The notes: generated by a model from the sequence alone, not told the origin. Counted from the first letter of the stretch, positions 54,103-63,206 are shown. The stretch is 64,000 bases of DNA from Candidatus Woesearchaeota archaeon (GCA_018661705.1 JABJHR010000014.1:94380-158379); one strand, 5' to 3'. Program-made: numbers and translations.

Positions 54103-54879
54103 ATGATTGAACTAGCATGTTGTTTTCTAGAGCATATAGATGTTTTAACAGAAGGATTTAATTTAGAACAGTTTAGAAATACTGATATTCAATTAAATTG
54201 TTATCATGGTTTCAGAGGAGTAAATCATAAAAGTGTTATTGAAGCACTTGAACGTGAAAAAGTAAGAGTAATATCCCTACATCTTCCAAACATAGCCATT
54301 TCAGATCCTTATTTCATGCAAATGTTAGAAGAGTCAAAAGAATTTTATGGTGTAAACTTAGTTACAACCCATCCTGTGAAAGCAACCTATACTGGAAGAG
54401 CGAGAGAAGATATAACAGAAGATGATGTTGCAAGGCTAAGAGATAAAGAATTAGATGCCTTGGTTAGAAACTCAGGTGCAATTAGAGATTTAGGAGTTAT
54501 TATTTGTTTAGAAAACTTCCCACAAAATAGATATAGGTGGGTGTCACAGCCACATGACTTATACCAACTTGCATCTGAATTTCCAAATCTTGCGATTACT
54601 TATGATTTTTCACATACTGAAAAAAATCTTAATCTAGAAAAAGAATTTGCAACAGTTGCAGATAAAACCAGAATAATTCATGCCAGCAATAGAGATACAA
54701 GTGATAATGACAAATGGAAAGTACACTTACCAATTTCAGAAGGAGAATTACCTGCTGTTGAATTATTAGAAACCCTTGATAAATTAAGTTTTCACGGACA
54801 AGTAATTTTAGAATATAAAAAAAAGTATAGACAAGAAATGATTGCAGATTATAGACTAATGCGCGGACTTAGTTCTTAA
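54103..54879 (+). CDS. Sugar-phosphate isomerase/epimerase-like TIM barrel
   Basis: A 258-residue xylose-isomerase-like (AP endonuclease 2 fold) barrel protein. VISLHLPNIAIS, LVTTHPVKATY and VIICLENFPQNRYRW with the metal-binding Glu, LAITYDFSHTEKN and ILEYKK agree with the metal-dependent epimerase pattern. It starts two bases after the fusion gene. It could epimerise a sugar or act as an endonuclease; the acidic metal site favours an isomerase. Final gene of the operon. Confidence 0.78.
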   Translation: MIELACCFLEHIDVLTEGFNLEQFRNTDIQLNCYHGFRGVNHKSVIEALEREKVRVISLHLPNIAISDPYFMQMLEESKEFYGVNLVTTHPVKATYTGRAREDITEDDVARLRDKELDALVRNSGAIRDLGVIICLENFPQNRYRWVSQPHDLYQLASEFPNLAITYDFSHTEKNLNLEKEFATVADKTRIIHASNRDTSDNDKWKVHLPISEGELPAVELLETLDKLSFHGQVILEYKKKYRQEMIADYRLMRGLSS

Positions 54880-54951
54880 TTATTATGTTGAAAATCCCGT
54901 AGTTTTTTATGAAAAACTATATAAATCTTTTAATCCCTTGAAGAAATTACA

Positions 54952-55530
54952 ATGAAATCTAATAAACTAATCAATCTAATATTTGAACTAGGACAACTCA
55001 AGAGAGTAAAACATGAAGGCTGGCGTTTAGTAGGAGTAGAACATCCTGAAAGTGTTGCTGAACATAGTTTAAGAGCTGCACAAATTGGTTATCTAATTGC
55101 AAAACTTGAAGGGTATAAAAACCCAGAAGAGATTTGTGCAATGTTAGTATTCCATGACATGGCTGAAACAAGAGTTGGCGATATACATAAAGTTGCGAAT
55201 AGATATGTAAAAAGAGATGAAAAAAGTGCAGCAAAAGCACAAACAAAAGAATTAGGGAAATTAGGTATTGAAATATTCAAATTATGGGAAACCTCAGAGA
55301 ATATAAAGACTGTTCAAGGTATAATTGTTAAAGATGCTGATTTATTAGATATGGCATTCATGGCCAAAGAATATATGGAACAAGGCCATAAATATGCAAA
55401 AGATTGGATTCACAACATTGAAAAGAGATTAAAAACAAAAACAGCAAAAAAATTACTTTCTGGATTAAAAAAAACACATTCAAATGAATGGTGGAAAGGA
55501 TTGAAGAAGATAAAGACAAATAAAATTTAG
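54952..55530 (+). CDS. HD-domain phosphohydrolase (YfbR/HDDC2 type)
   Basis: A 192-residue HD-domain protein. ESVAEHSLRAA, LVFHDMAETRVGDI (the HD) and DADLLD supply the metal-binding residues, in the order of the 5'-deoxynucleotidase YfbR family. It would hydrolyse nucleoside monophosphates. It follows the operon by 73 bases with an AT-rich gap. A heptad word array lies just after it. Confidence 0.85.
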   Translation: MKSNKLINLIFELGQLKRVKHEGWRLVGVEHPESVAEHSLRAAQIGYLIAKLEGYKNPEEICAMLVFHDMAETRVGDIHKVANRYVKRDEKSAAKAQTKELGKLGIEIFKLWETSENIKTVQGIIVKDADLLDMAFMAKEYMEQGHKYAKDWIHNIEKRLKTKTAKKLLSGLKKTHSNEWWKGLKKIKTNKI

Positions 55531-55543
55531 TTAGAAGCAGATA

Positions 55544-55708
55544 GTTATGGGTTTTGAGTAGTGGGTAAGGAGTTGGTTCTGAGTAAATCAGTAATGAGAT
55601 TTGGTTATGAGCTAATTAGTATTGAGAAAATTCAACAACACCCAAAACAACTTACTGATAACCAACTCACAACCCAAGACTCATTACTCAAAACTATAAT
55701 AACTTAAT
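55544..55708. repeat. 7-base-word inverted array 6
   Basis: A nearly strict run of 7-base words: GTTATGG, GTTTTGA, GTAGTGG, GTAAGGA on the left; CAACTCA, CAACCCA, AGACTCA, TTACTCA on the right. It matches array 2 (29295-29460) when reversed. It separates two convergent genes. Confidence 0.75.
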
Positions 55709-55710
55709 AC

Positions 55711-56682
55711 TTAAAACAATATAAATCTCAAAAGCCATCCAATCCCAATAAAATAAGTTATTAAATAAGCAATTAAAAAACTAGGAACAAATGGAATTCC
55801 AACTTTAATTTCTATCTTTTTTGTATACTTTCCTGATTTTTTTAATTTAATTAATTTTGCAATTTGTTCTTTACTAATTCCTAAGTCTTTGGGACCACAG
55901 AGGTATTGTTTTTTTGTTTTCATATTTTTTGCAGATGTTTTTCCTGCATTTACCTTCCCAGCGTTAACATAAATATCCTTACTAATCCAATCTCCTTCTG
56001 TTAATTTTTCAGGGTTAACAAATTGAATCATTGCTATTTTCTCAATTGATTGAATAAAATAAAACATGTAAAAACTTAATATGAAAATAATTACAACACC
56101 AATTGGAAAAACCTTGAAAATAACATTATTGGAGAAGAGAGTAATCACAATCGCAGTTAATGCACAAATCAAAAGAATAATTTTTACAACTTGTGCAAGT
56201 TTAGTACTTAGTCTTTTCTTAAAATCAGGCAGAAATTTTTTTCTATGAATAATTGCTAGTCCAATGCTCCAAAACAACCCATAAAAGGCACCAACAATAA
56301 TTGATAATATCAAAAATGATAAAAGAAATGGAAATCCCGCCCATAAAGAAAATGTTTCTTTAATTGAACTTAAGAATGTTGTAGAGAAAGTAATTGGTAG
56401 TCCAACTAATGCTCCTAAACCCATTAACATTTTACTATCGCCACCGCCCCATTGGCCTGTATAGAACATCAAACACCCAAATCCTAACATAATTAAGAAT
56501 CCAATAATACTACCTACAATAATTGCATAATTACGAAGAACAATTGATAATATGAGAGAAACCCCAAATCCAGTAAAAATTAATCCATAATTCACCCAAT
56601 CAGCTACTTCTCTTTTTTGTAGGTCTGTGTATGAACCGATTAATAATGCTGTCAGACCAATAATAAATATGATTAATTCCAT
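55711..56682 (-). CDS. Archaeal prepilin/preflagellin peptidase-like protein
   Basis: A 323-residue polytopic aspartic peptidase of family A24. SYTDLQKREVADW holds the first catalytic Asp, and GQWGGGDSKMLMGLGAL carries the GxGD second Asp. About six to eight hydrophobic segments surround them. ATG 56682 is preferred since GGAGAG sits seven bases before it; a longer frame to 56733 is open. A soluble basic insert (about residues 240-285) is unusual. It would process class III signal peptides. Confidence 0.83.
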   Translation of the reverse strand: MELIIFIIGLTALLIGSYTDLQKREVADWVNYGLIFTGFGVSLILSIVLRNYAIIVGSIIGFLIMLGFGCLMFYTGQWGGGDSKMLMGLGALVGLPITFSTTFLSSIKETFSLWAGFPFLLSFLILSIIVGAFYGLFWSIGLAIIHRKKFLPDFKKRLSTKLAQVVKIILLICALTAIVITLFSNNVIFKVFPIGVVIIFILSFYMFYFIQSIEKIAMIQFVNPEKLTEGDWISKDIYVNAGKVNAGKTSAKNMKTKKQYLCGPKDLGISKEQIAKLIKLKKSGKYTKKIEIKVGIPFVPSFLIAYLITYFIGIGWLLRFILF

Positions 56683-56873
56683 AAATAATCTCTCCATTAA
56701 TGGTAATATCAACTCTCGTATATTGCCTGTCAATTTCAGTCCATCAGAATAAATGCGTTTCTTTCATATGATGGACAACAATTATGCCTTACGATTTAAT
56801 ATGTGAAATTGACAAAAACGAGGCAATCACACTAAAGTTGATATTACTCTTATATGAATCAGAATTTAATAAA

Positions 56874-56883
56874 GTTTATAAAC
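56874..56883 (+). promoter_or_regulatory. TATA box of the cis-prenyltransferase-like gene
   Basis: GTTTATAAAC is 22-31 bases before ATG 56905, consistent with a leaderless transcript. Confidence 0.5.
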
Positions 56884-56904
56884 TTTTTTATGCACCCAAT
56901 GTAA

Positions 56905-57786
56905 ATGCTTGATGTACTTAAGTTTCTTAAGAAGAAGGACAAACCAGTAGAGATAAAGCATTTAGCTATCTCAATCAAAGGTTTAGTTAGATGGGCAAAG
57001 AAGAATAACAAGCCATTAGAAGATGCATTTACTAAAAGAGATGGCCTTATTACAGAATTAATCGAACTTATTGTTAAGAAAAATATTCCAATCCTAACTC
57101 TGTATGTATTACCAAAAGAAGGTGAAACAAATCAAGAATTTGATTCTGCAACTGATTCATTAATTGAGTTATTCAAAAAACTTTCAAATAATGATTCAAT
57201 TAAAGAAAACCAAATCAAAGTTTCTGTTTTAGGTAAATGGTATTCCCTTCCAGGAATGGTTGTTGAATCAATTAAAACATTAATAGATAAAACCAAAGAT
57301 TATGATCAATTTTTTCTAAACTTTTGCGTTAACTATGATGGAAAAGAAGAAATAATTGATGCTTTTAGATTAATACAACGAGAATCTATGGAAAAAAGTG
57401 CAGAAGATGAAGAACCAGTAAGCCAAGATCTAATAAAAGAAAACACTTACAGTTCTTATTTCATTCCCCCTGATTTAATAATTGAAACTGGCCCAGATCA
57501 TAAATTTTCAGGAGTGTTATTATGGGATTCACCAGGAGCAAAGATGTATTTCATTGAAAAACTATTTCCTTTGATAAAGATTGATGACTTTGAAGAGATT
57601 GTAGAAAAAGCAGGAACTAAAAAAGAAGAAGTTAAAGAAGAAAAAGCTTTGGAAGAAAAAGATCTAAGTGAGAAAGAAGAAAAGGAAATTAAAAAAGAAA
57701 AAGAAGAAAATCCTAGTGAAAAAGAGCATCCGCAAGTTGTTGATGAGTCTAATAAAGAGAATTCTAATAAATCAGAAATTAATTAA
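56905..57786 (+). CDS. Degenerate cis-prenyltransferase (UppS fold)
   Basis: A 293-residue protein with the layout of undecaprenyl-diphosphate synthase: HLAISIKGLVRWAKKNNKP (normally H.A..MDGN.RWA), NYDGKEEIIDA, DLIIETGPDHKFSGVLLWDS (normally DLLIRTGGE.R.SNFLLWQ). The catalytic Asp of the DG motif is Lys, and the diphosphate-binding Arg and Glu are changed to Glu and Asp. This looks like a non-catalytic subunit, as in NgBR/Nus1, rather than an active enzyme. The final 50 residues are an acidic/lysine tail. It is leaderless from its own TATA box. The role of a scaffold or heterodimer is an inference. Confidence 0.8.
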   Translation: MLDVLKFLKKKDKPVEIKHLAISIKGLVRWAKKNNKPLEDAFTKRDGLITELIELIVKKNIPILTLYVLPKEGETNQEFDSATDSLIELFKKLSNNDSIKENQIKVSVLGKWYSLPGMVVESIKTLIDKTKDYDQFFLNFCVNYDGKEEIIDAFRLIQRESMEKSAEDEEPVSQDLIKENTYSSYFIPPDLIIETGPDHKFSGVLLWDSPGAKMYFIEKLFPLIKIDDFEEIVEKAGTKKEEVKEEKALEEKDLSEKEEKEIKKEKEENPSEKEHPQVVDESNKENSNKSEIN

Positions 57787-57861
57787 AAATAGAAAAAGAA
57801 AATCCCTAGTGAAAAAATAGCATCCGCAATTGTAATGTTCTTAAGTAAATAATGTATAAGC

Positions 57862-57949
57862 AAAAAATAACAACAACAAAGGCACAGACGGACTTTACAT
57901 TGTAAAGTCCTACTCGGTTTCACCTCGTCTGGCCATATTATTATTTTTT
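57862..57949 (+). repeat. Structured intergenic repeat, copy D
   Basis: AAAAAATAACAACAACA, GGC-A-CAGACG, then hairpin GGACTTTAC-ATT-GTAAAGTCC, the short arm GGT-TTC-ACC, and the return CGTCTGGCC followed by TATTATTTTTT. The stem GGC.CAGACG/CGTCTGGCC is perfect. It lies after the prenyltransferase-like gene. Confidence 0.82.
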
Positions 57950-58068
57950 GTATAAGGAGGTTAAAGTATAAACTCTTGCAACACCAGGGCGAAGCCAATG
58001 TCACTCACTAATTTTTTAAGAAATCATAAAAAGGAATAAGAAAAAATTAATTAAAAGTTATTATACAC

Positions 58069-58755
58069 CTATTTCCCTAGAAACCCTAATCCTTCGTCTA
58101 TATTAGTAATTTCAACACCACTTGACATTTCCCCTATAATAAAACCTTTGGAGTTGGAAATAATACCTGACCCTAAACTTTGAGAACCAAAGTTAACAGT
58201 TGCTTCTGTAAATTCTTCAATTCCAAACAATTCCTTTAATTTATCTTTTTCCTTGTCTAAAACACCAACACAAATAATGGCATCAGTTTTATTAATAACA
58301 CATAAAGAACCTGGAATTCCAAACAAAGCAATTGTTCCTGGATTAAGATTAACTCTTAATGCTTGTCTAATTTGTTTTTTAATACTTGCACTAAATTCAG
58401 GATTAACTAATGCACCAATCTCAGTGCAAAGAATATTATTACCTAATGCAGTTAAATCTGATTTTACAATTTCATATTTCATATCAACTTCTTTACAAAT
58501 CCTATCTAATTCTTTTATCTCATGTTCAGTAACTGTTGATGGCACTAATAAACATTCATTATTTCCTGCACAAAAAACACCAACTAAATCAGTCCCGCAA
58601 ATGGTGATTTCATAAACTGGAACACTTAATGCATCTTCTATTTTCTTAATAACTTTATTTTTAAATCCGTAGCCAACTAAGCAAACTTTATCATTTGCCC
58701 ACCCAAACAAGCCAACATTTGGATTACTTTGACAATCTGTTTTTAAAACATGCAT
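58069..58755 (-). CDS. eif6: Translation initiation factor aIF6
   Basis: A 228-residue anti-association factor that binds the large ribosomal subunit. NPNVGLFGWANDKVCLVG, ICGTDLVGVFCAGNNECLLVPSTVTEHE, TALGNNILCTEIGALVNPEF, and VNFGSQSLGSGIISN match the family's pentein repeats. The length is normal. It is read with ScpA upstream (21-base gap). Confidence 0.94.
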   Translation of the reverse strand: MHVLKTDCQSNPNVGLFGWANDKVCLVGYGFKNKVIKKIEDALSVPVYEITICGTDLVGVFCAGNNECLLVPSTVTEHEIKELDRICKEVDMKYEIVKSDLTALGNNILCTEIGALVNPEFSASIKKQIRQALRVNLNPGTIALFGIPGSLCVINKTDAIICVGVLDKEKDKLKELFGIEEFTEATVNFGSQSLGSGIISNSKGFIIGEMSSGVEITNIDEGLGFLGK

Positions 58756-58776
58756 TTTATTTTACCTTCCCATTAT

Positions 58777-59664
58777 TTATTTTTTTGATTTCTTTCCTTT
58801 TTTTGATTTCTTTTTTGTCTTTTCTGTATTATCTTTGAACAAATCTATTGGATCTTCTTCATCTTCTGCTTTATATGCATCCTTAGCTTCATCAATTTCT
58901 ACTTGAATTTGTTCTGGAGTAAATACTTTTCCTTCTGGGAAAAAAACATCAATATCTGCTAAATGATATTTTTGATCAATACCAACTTTATGTTGATTTG
59001 TTAAATGCAATAAAGGAATAAAAGTAAAAATCTTTGCATCCCTATCATCTGAATTAACTAATTGAGAAAAACTAACTGTGTTTTGTTTTTTATCCCAAAG
59101 ATAACCAATTATTTCTTGATAAATATTTCCAATTAATTCTGAAATATCATATTTTTTAGTTGGAATGTGCACTTCTATTGCTTCAATATCCATATGTCTT
59201 TTAACTCTTCTTTTTCTAACTTCTAAAGCTTGGTTAAGTGCTTCAACTAAATCATAAACACTAACTTTTCTTTTTCTTGGTTGTGGAGTTCTTGGGATTA
59301 GTTTAAATTTTTCTTCATCTGTAATAATTCTTCCTTTTTCTGCATAATCTTCATCCAACCCTTCATAAAAGTCATCATCGCTTTGTTCACCCATAGCAAT
59401 AAGTCTATCTAATTCACCTAAATCATCAGTAAGAAGTTTATTTGATTTAATTCTAAGCAAAATTGCAGCTGCTAATATAACTTTCCCAGAAATGCTAAAA
59501 TCCATTTCTTTAAACTGGTGAACCATATCTAAGAATCGCCTAGCTAAAGCAGAGATATCAATATCCCAAGGATCCATTTGTTCACTTTTCACAGCATTAA
59601 ATATCATGTCTTTCCAAGTAACATCCTGCTGATCAAATAACACATCAAAGATTTTCTCTTGCAT
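58777..59664 (-). CDS. scpA: Segregation and condensation protein A
   Basis: A 295-residue kleisin that links SMC subunits. The N-terminal part DMIFNAVKSEQMDPWDIDISALARRFLDMVHQFKEMDF with ILAAAILLRIKSNKLL is the SMC-neck binding region; the middle is acidic and the C-terminal winged helix (IIGYLWDKKQNTVSFSQLVN) binds SMC. It ends in a Lys-rich tail. It sits between aIF6 and a wHTH gene; SMC and ScpB genes are not in the window. Role is family-based. Confidence 0.88.
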   Translation of the reverse strand: MQEKIFDVLFDQQDVTWKDMIFNAVKSEQMDPWDIDISALARRFLDMVHQFKEMDFSISGKVILAAAILLRIKSNKLLTDDLGELDRLIAMGEQSDDDFYEGLDEDYAEKGRIITDEEKFKLIPRTPQPRKRKVSVYDLVEALNQALEVRKRRVKRHMDIEAIEVHIPTKKYDISELIGNIYQEIIGYLWDKKQNTVSFSQLVNSDDRDAKIFTFIPLLHLTNQHKVGIDQKYHLADIDVFFPEGKVFTPEQIQVEIDEAKDAYKAEDEEDPIDLFKDNTEKTKKKSKKGKKSKK

Positions 59665-59749
59665 TTTATGAAAGTGATTTTGGGTGTTTATAAATGTTTT
59701 TACTGTTTATAAGGTGCTTCTGAAGATAATTTTACTCTTATTCTCTTAT

Positions 59750-60025
59750 TCAAATTTCTAAACCTTCTTTTATTGCTTTTTTTAATTTGGGATGGTTATT
59801 GCATATCCAGGTAATACCTTTTAGGCTGACAGCAATCTTATTGCTATCTTCAAGGTATTCTAAGATTTGTATCAATGTATTATGATTTACCTGCCTAGGA
59901 AGATGCTTCTTAATATCTGCAACTGTAATTATTGAATTATCAGCATTCTTTATTGTCTCTTCAACCATTAAGATGGTGTTTAGAGTAGGGGAATGTTTTA
60001 CTTTTTCAATTATTTTTTGTTTCAT
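59750..60025 (-). CDS. Small winged-helix protein next to ScpA
   Basis: A 91-residue protein that has a winged-helix pattern: IIEKVKHSPTLNTILM, TVADIKKHLPRQVNHNTLIQILEYLEDSNKIA (recognition helix and wing). It resembles an HTH DNA-binding protein or a ScpB-like winged helix. ATG 60025 was preferred over an in-frame start 12 bases upstream. It lies between scpA and xerA, all in one direction. Role unknown. Confidence 0.6.
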   Translation of the reverse strand: MKQKIIEKVKHSPTLNTILMVEETIKNADNSIITVADIKKHLPRQVNHNTLIQILEYLEDSNKIAVSLKGITWICNNHPKLKKAIKEGLEI

Positions 60026-60131
60026 ATTAATCACCAATTGTTACATATATGTAATCATTAGTGACATATAAACTTTTCGATTTTCGTAAGAAAATCGTAA
60101 AGGTTTGAAGTTTTACTTCAAAATGTTTTGA

Positions 60132-60947
60132 TTATGTTCTTAAAGGATTCCTAATCCCAGTTATTCTTGAAGGATTTGGCCTAATATAACCATAAGTTGT
60201 CCTAATACTGCTATGCCCTAATAATTCCTTAATATCTCCTAAATGTTCACCTTGGTCAATTAAGTGAGTTGCAAATGAAGCCCTTAAACAATGTGGATAT
60301 ACTCTTTTATTGATTTTAGCTCTTTTTGCAGCTTTTTTTAGTATCATTTGAGCAGATCTTACAGTAAGATGGCCATTTCTGCCTGAAAATATGTAATCAT
60401 TAGAATTTCCTGTGCTAATAGCATTAATTTCATCTGATAATTTAGCAATAATAGAAATTCTGTCTTTATTACCTTTGCCTGATTTAACAAATACAATGCC
60501 TTTATCAATGTCTTTAAATCTTAATTTTAAACACTCAGAAACCCTTAAACCTGAGCTGTAAAGCACCTTTATGAAAAATTTATGTTTAGGATTTTCTGTA
60601 CAATTTATCATACTATAAATCTCCTCTTTTGACAGCACAAATGGAATAGTTTTCCCAACTTTTGGCCTTTTTATATTCTTAAAAAATCTTCTTCCAAGGA
60701 CATCATAATAATAGAATTTGAGAGCATTATAGGCAGCTGCAAGAGTAGCATTTTTTAGCCCTTTATCTACTAAAGATTCCAGATATAGCCTAACATCCAT
60801 GTTATTTACGCTTCTAGGACTCTTTTGGATGAATTCTAAGAATTTTTGATTAAAATAGAGGTAATTTTCAATAGTTCTTTTGCTAAAACCCCTTATTTTC
60901 ATTTCCATATGCATGATTCTAAATTGTTTATCAAATTCCATAAACAC
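60132..60947 (-). CDS. xerA: XerA-type tyrosine recombinase
   Basis: A 271-residue tyrosine recombinase. The N-terminal SAM-like core (RTIENYLYFNQKFLEFIQ) is followed by the catalytic domain: LYSSGLRVSECLKLRFKDID (Arg), VKSGKGNKDR (Lys), YPHCLRASFATHLIDQGEHL (HxLR), LGHSSIRTTYGYIRP (His and Tyr). Length and order match XerA, which resolves chromosome dimers at dif. A dif-like site should lie close; the 60948-61160 region holds several TCCAGTG copies but no clear dif. It may equally move the adjacent cassette. Confidence 0.9.
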   Translation of the reverse strand: MFMEFDKQFRIMHMEMKIRGFSKRTIENYLYFNQKFLEFIQKSPRSVNNMDVRLYLESLVDKGLKNATLAAAYNALKFYYYDVLGRRFFKNIKRPKVGKTIPFVLSKEEIYSMINCTENPKHKFFIKVLYSSGLRVSECLKLRFKDIDKGIVFVKSGKGNKDRISIIAKLSDEINAISTGNSNDYIFSGRNGHLTVRSAQMILKKAAKRAKINKRVYPHCLRASFATHLIDQGEHLGDIKELLGHSSIRTTYGYIRPNPSRITGIRNPLRT

Positions 60948-60978
60948 TTAAGAAACGTTTCTATATTTAAACCTCACA

Positions 60979-61160
60979 CCAACATGTCCAGTGCTCCATC
61001 CAAAACCAAAGAATCTCGAAAACCTTCCGTGTTTCTTTATAAACAACACCTTATTTTAGCCATTTTCATCCAGTGGACAATAACACATATTAAACAAATA
61101 TTACACCCAAAATCTTAAAGATTTTGTCCAGTGGTTCGTTTAATAGGTGTTAAGTTCAAT
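60979..61160. repeat. TCCAGTG repeats and inverted pairs beside xerA
   Basis: TCCAGTG occurs near 60985, 61070 and 61126. AACACATATTAAAC (about 61081-61094) pairs with GTTTAATAGGTGTT (about 61138-61151) with one mismatch. They lie upstream of xerA and before the cassette, where a recombination site would be expected. Unproven. Nothing else in the 374-base gap looks like a gene. Confidence 0.4.
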
Positions 61161-61287
61161 TGTGTTTAAGTTCTTTCTTCTTTTAGAAAAAGAAGCAAAA
61201 TGGGGGGAGTTCGGTCTTTCAGACATATACACTCGCTACGCTCAAAAATTTATATTAAAAGAAAGGGGGAGTTCTTTAAAAAGAAAA

Positions 61288-61297
61288 CTTTATAATG
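61288..61297 (+). promoter_or_regulatory. TATA box of the Mrr-like gene
   Basis: CTTTATAATG lies 25-34 bases before ATG 61322 and supports a leaderless start. Confidence 0.5.
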
Positions 61298-61321
61298 TTT
61301 ATACTATAACTGAATATTATC

Positions 61322-63205
61322 ATGGTTAACTGTGCAAAATGTGGTAAAAAGTTAGGATTATTTGAAAAGAAATTTGATTATGAAGATGAAAGTGGCAATC
61401 CTCTAAAATATTGTTCTAAATGTAATGACGAATTTGAAAAAGAAGATAACATAGATCAAAATAGCGAAAGTGTTTCTGAACCAGTTCTGGAAATGCCTTC
61501 TTGTTTTGACACAGAGAAAAAAAGAATAGAACAAATAAGTATTAGAAAACTCCATCTTAATGAATATAATAAAAATAATGAAAGAATTCTTGAGAAGTTA
61601 AGAATAAAATCTGAACCTATTCCCAACAAAGATTTTCTAAAGGAAGTATCTTCTTTTTGTTTTATATGTTTAAAAGAATTAAATACTAATCCTTACGTGA
61701 ATTCCAATAAGGAATACACTACAATCAATAATTTTAAAGTATGTAGTGACTGCATTTCTAAAGTTGAAAAGACTTCAAATAAACTAAAAACTACAATAGA
61801 AAATTTAGATCCTAGATTATCTAAAGAAGCGAATTCAGAAACTGTTAAGTATATTGAAAAATATCTGTCTTCAAAGGATTTTGATTTCAAAGGGATTATT
61901 TTAGGGATTTGTAGGAATAAAGATTTATTTGGTTTAATAGAAGAAGATGATTTAGATTTCCTTCAGGAACATTTTGTCAAATTATATCAACAAGCACAAG
62001 AGCATTCTCCTTCAACATCAGCAGATTATGACGAATTAATGTCATTAGAATCAACTTGCAATCACGGACTTCAAATAATTGAAGACGTAAAAAAAATAAA
62101 AAAACTTCTTGATAAAAAAGAGATAAAAACTGACTACATCCAAATTTTTGAGGAGATGGCTCAAATTGTAGAACACGATATGAAAAAAACTATTGAGAAA
62201 CTTACAATTCCAGCATATAAAAGAATATCCAAGATAACAACCACAGATAAAGAATTGATAATAAAAGAGTATCTTAAACTGGGTTTTGATGAACCAAACG
62301 AAATGATAATTAAAGACCTTTTTGATAAATTTGGATTAGAATATTCAGATTCTGAACCAGAACATCTACTAAAAGATTGTCTTGAAGAAATGGAATTAGA
62401 AGATTTTGAAAACAATTTAGGATTAGAAACCAAAAAGAAAATAGGGGACTTTTCTAAACTAAATGGTCATCAGTTTGAAGATTATCTTAAAGAACTATTT
62501 TCTATTTTAGGTTATCAAGTTATGAGAACAAAATTAAGTGGAGATCAGGGAGCTGACTTAATCATTAAAAAAGATGATATGAAAACAGTTGTTCAAGCAA
62601 AAAAATATGCCGGAACTGTAACTAATAAAGCTATACAAGAAGTAGTCGCTTCTAAAAAACATTATGGAGCAGATAAGGCTATGGTAGTAACCACTGGAAC
62701 TTTTACTAAAAGTGCTATTGAACTAGCTAAAAGTAATAAAGTTGAGATTTGGGATAAGAATAAATTAAAAGAGATAATCAACAGTATCAACAAAACATCA
62801 AATAAAAGTAAAGGATTCCAAAACCAACAATCATTAAATCTTAAAGGAGACACTTTCCCTGCACATTGTCCTTTTTGTGATTCCGAAATTAAGCTTAATG
62901 TCAAAGATTTACCAAAGAAAAACAAACAAAAAACATTAAGCTGTCCAGAATGTAATGTAGATTTAGGCATTTCTATCCCAGATAACTTTTATTCTTGTAT
63001 AGGTTGTAAAAAAGAGTTTGATACTGTAAAAGAAAGGATAGACCATTCAAAGCTATGTAAAAAAGTAAAAGAAAGACAATTCAATTGCTCACACTGTAAG
63101 AAAGAATTTACTTTAGATGATGATGAGTTTAAAGAATTTACCAAGAAAGGTAACCTAAAAGTTGAATGTCCAGCTTGTAAAAAAAACAATATGCTAAAAA
63201 AATAA
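61322..63205 (+). CDS. Mrr-like restriction endonuclease with zinc-ribbon ends
   Basis: A 627-residue protein. An N-terminal zinc ribbon (CAKCGKKLG and CSKCNDEF) is followed by a long helical region. The Mrr catalytic domain near residues 380-490 has NGHQFEDYLKELFSILGYQV, SGDQGADLIIKKDD and VVQAKKYAG (the D and QxK of the PD-(D/E)xK fold), then AMVVTTGTFTKSAIELAKSN. Three further zinc knuckles close it (CPFCDSE, CSHCKKEF, CPACKK). Mrr domains cut modified or foreign DNA. One base separates it from the membrane-protein gene. Confidence 0.84.
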   Translation: MVNCAKCGKKLGLFEKKFDYEDESGNPLKYCSKCNDEFEKEDNIDQNSESVSEPVLEMPSCFDTEKKRIEQISIRKLHLNEYNKNNERILEKLRIKSEPIPNKDFLKEVSSFCFICLKELNTNPYVNSNKEYTTINNFKVCSDCISKVEKTSNKLKTTIENLDPRLSKEANSETVKYIEKYLSSKDFDFKGIILGICRNKDLFGLIEEDDLDFLQEHFVKLYQQAQEHSPSTSADYDELMSLESTCNHGLQIIEDVKKIKKLLDKKEIKTDYIQIFEEMAQIVEHDMKKTIEKLTIPAYKRISKITTTDKELIIKEYLKLGFDEPNEMIIKDLFDKFGLEYSDSEPEHLLKDCLEEMELEDFENNLGLETKKKIGDFSKLNGHQFEDYLKELFSILGYQVMRTKLSGDQGADLIIKKDDMKTVVQAKKYAGTVTNKAIQEVVASKKHYGADKAMVVTTGTFTKSAIELAKSNKVEIWDKNKLKEIINSINKTSNKSKGFQNQQSLNLKGDTFPAHCPFCDSEIKLNVKDLPKKNKQKTLSCPECNVDLGISIPDNFYSCIGCKKEFDTVKERIDHSKLCKKVKERQFNCSHCKKEFTLDDDEFKEFTKKGNLKVECPACKKNNMLKK

Positions 63206-63206
63206 A

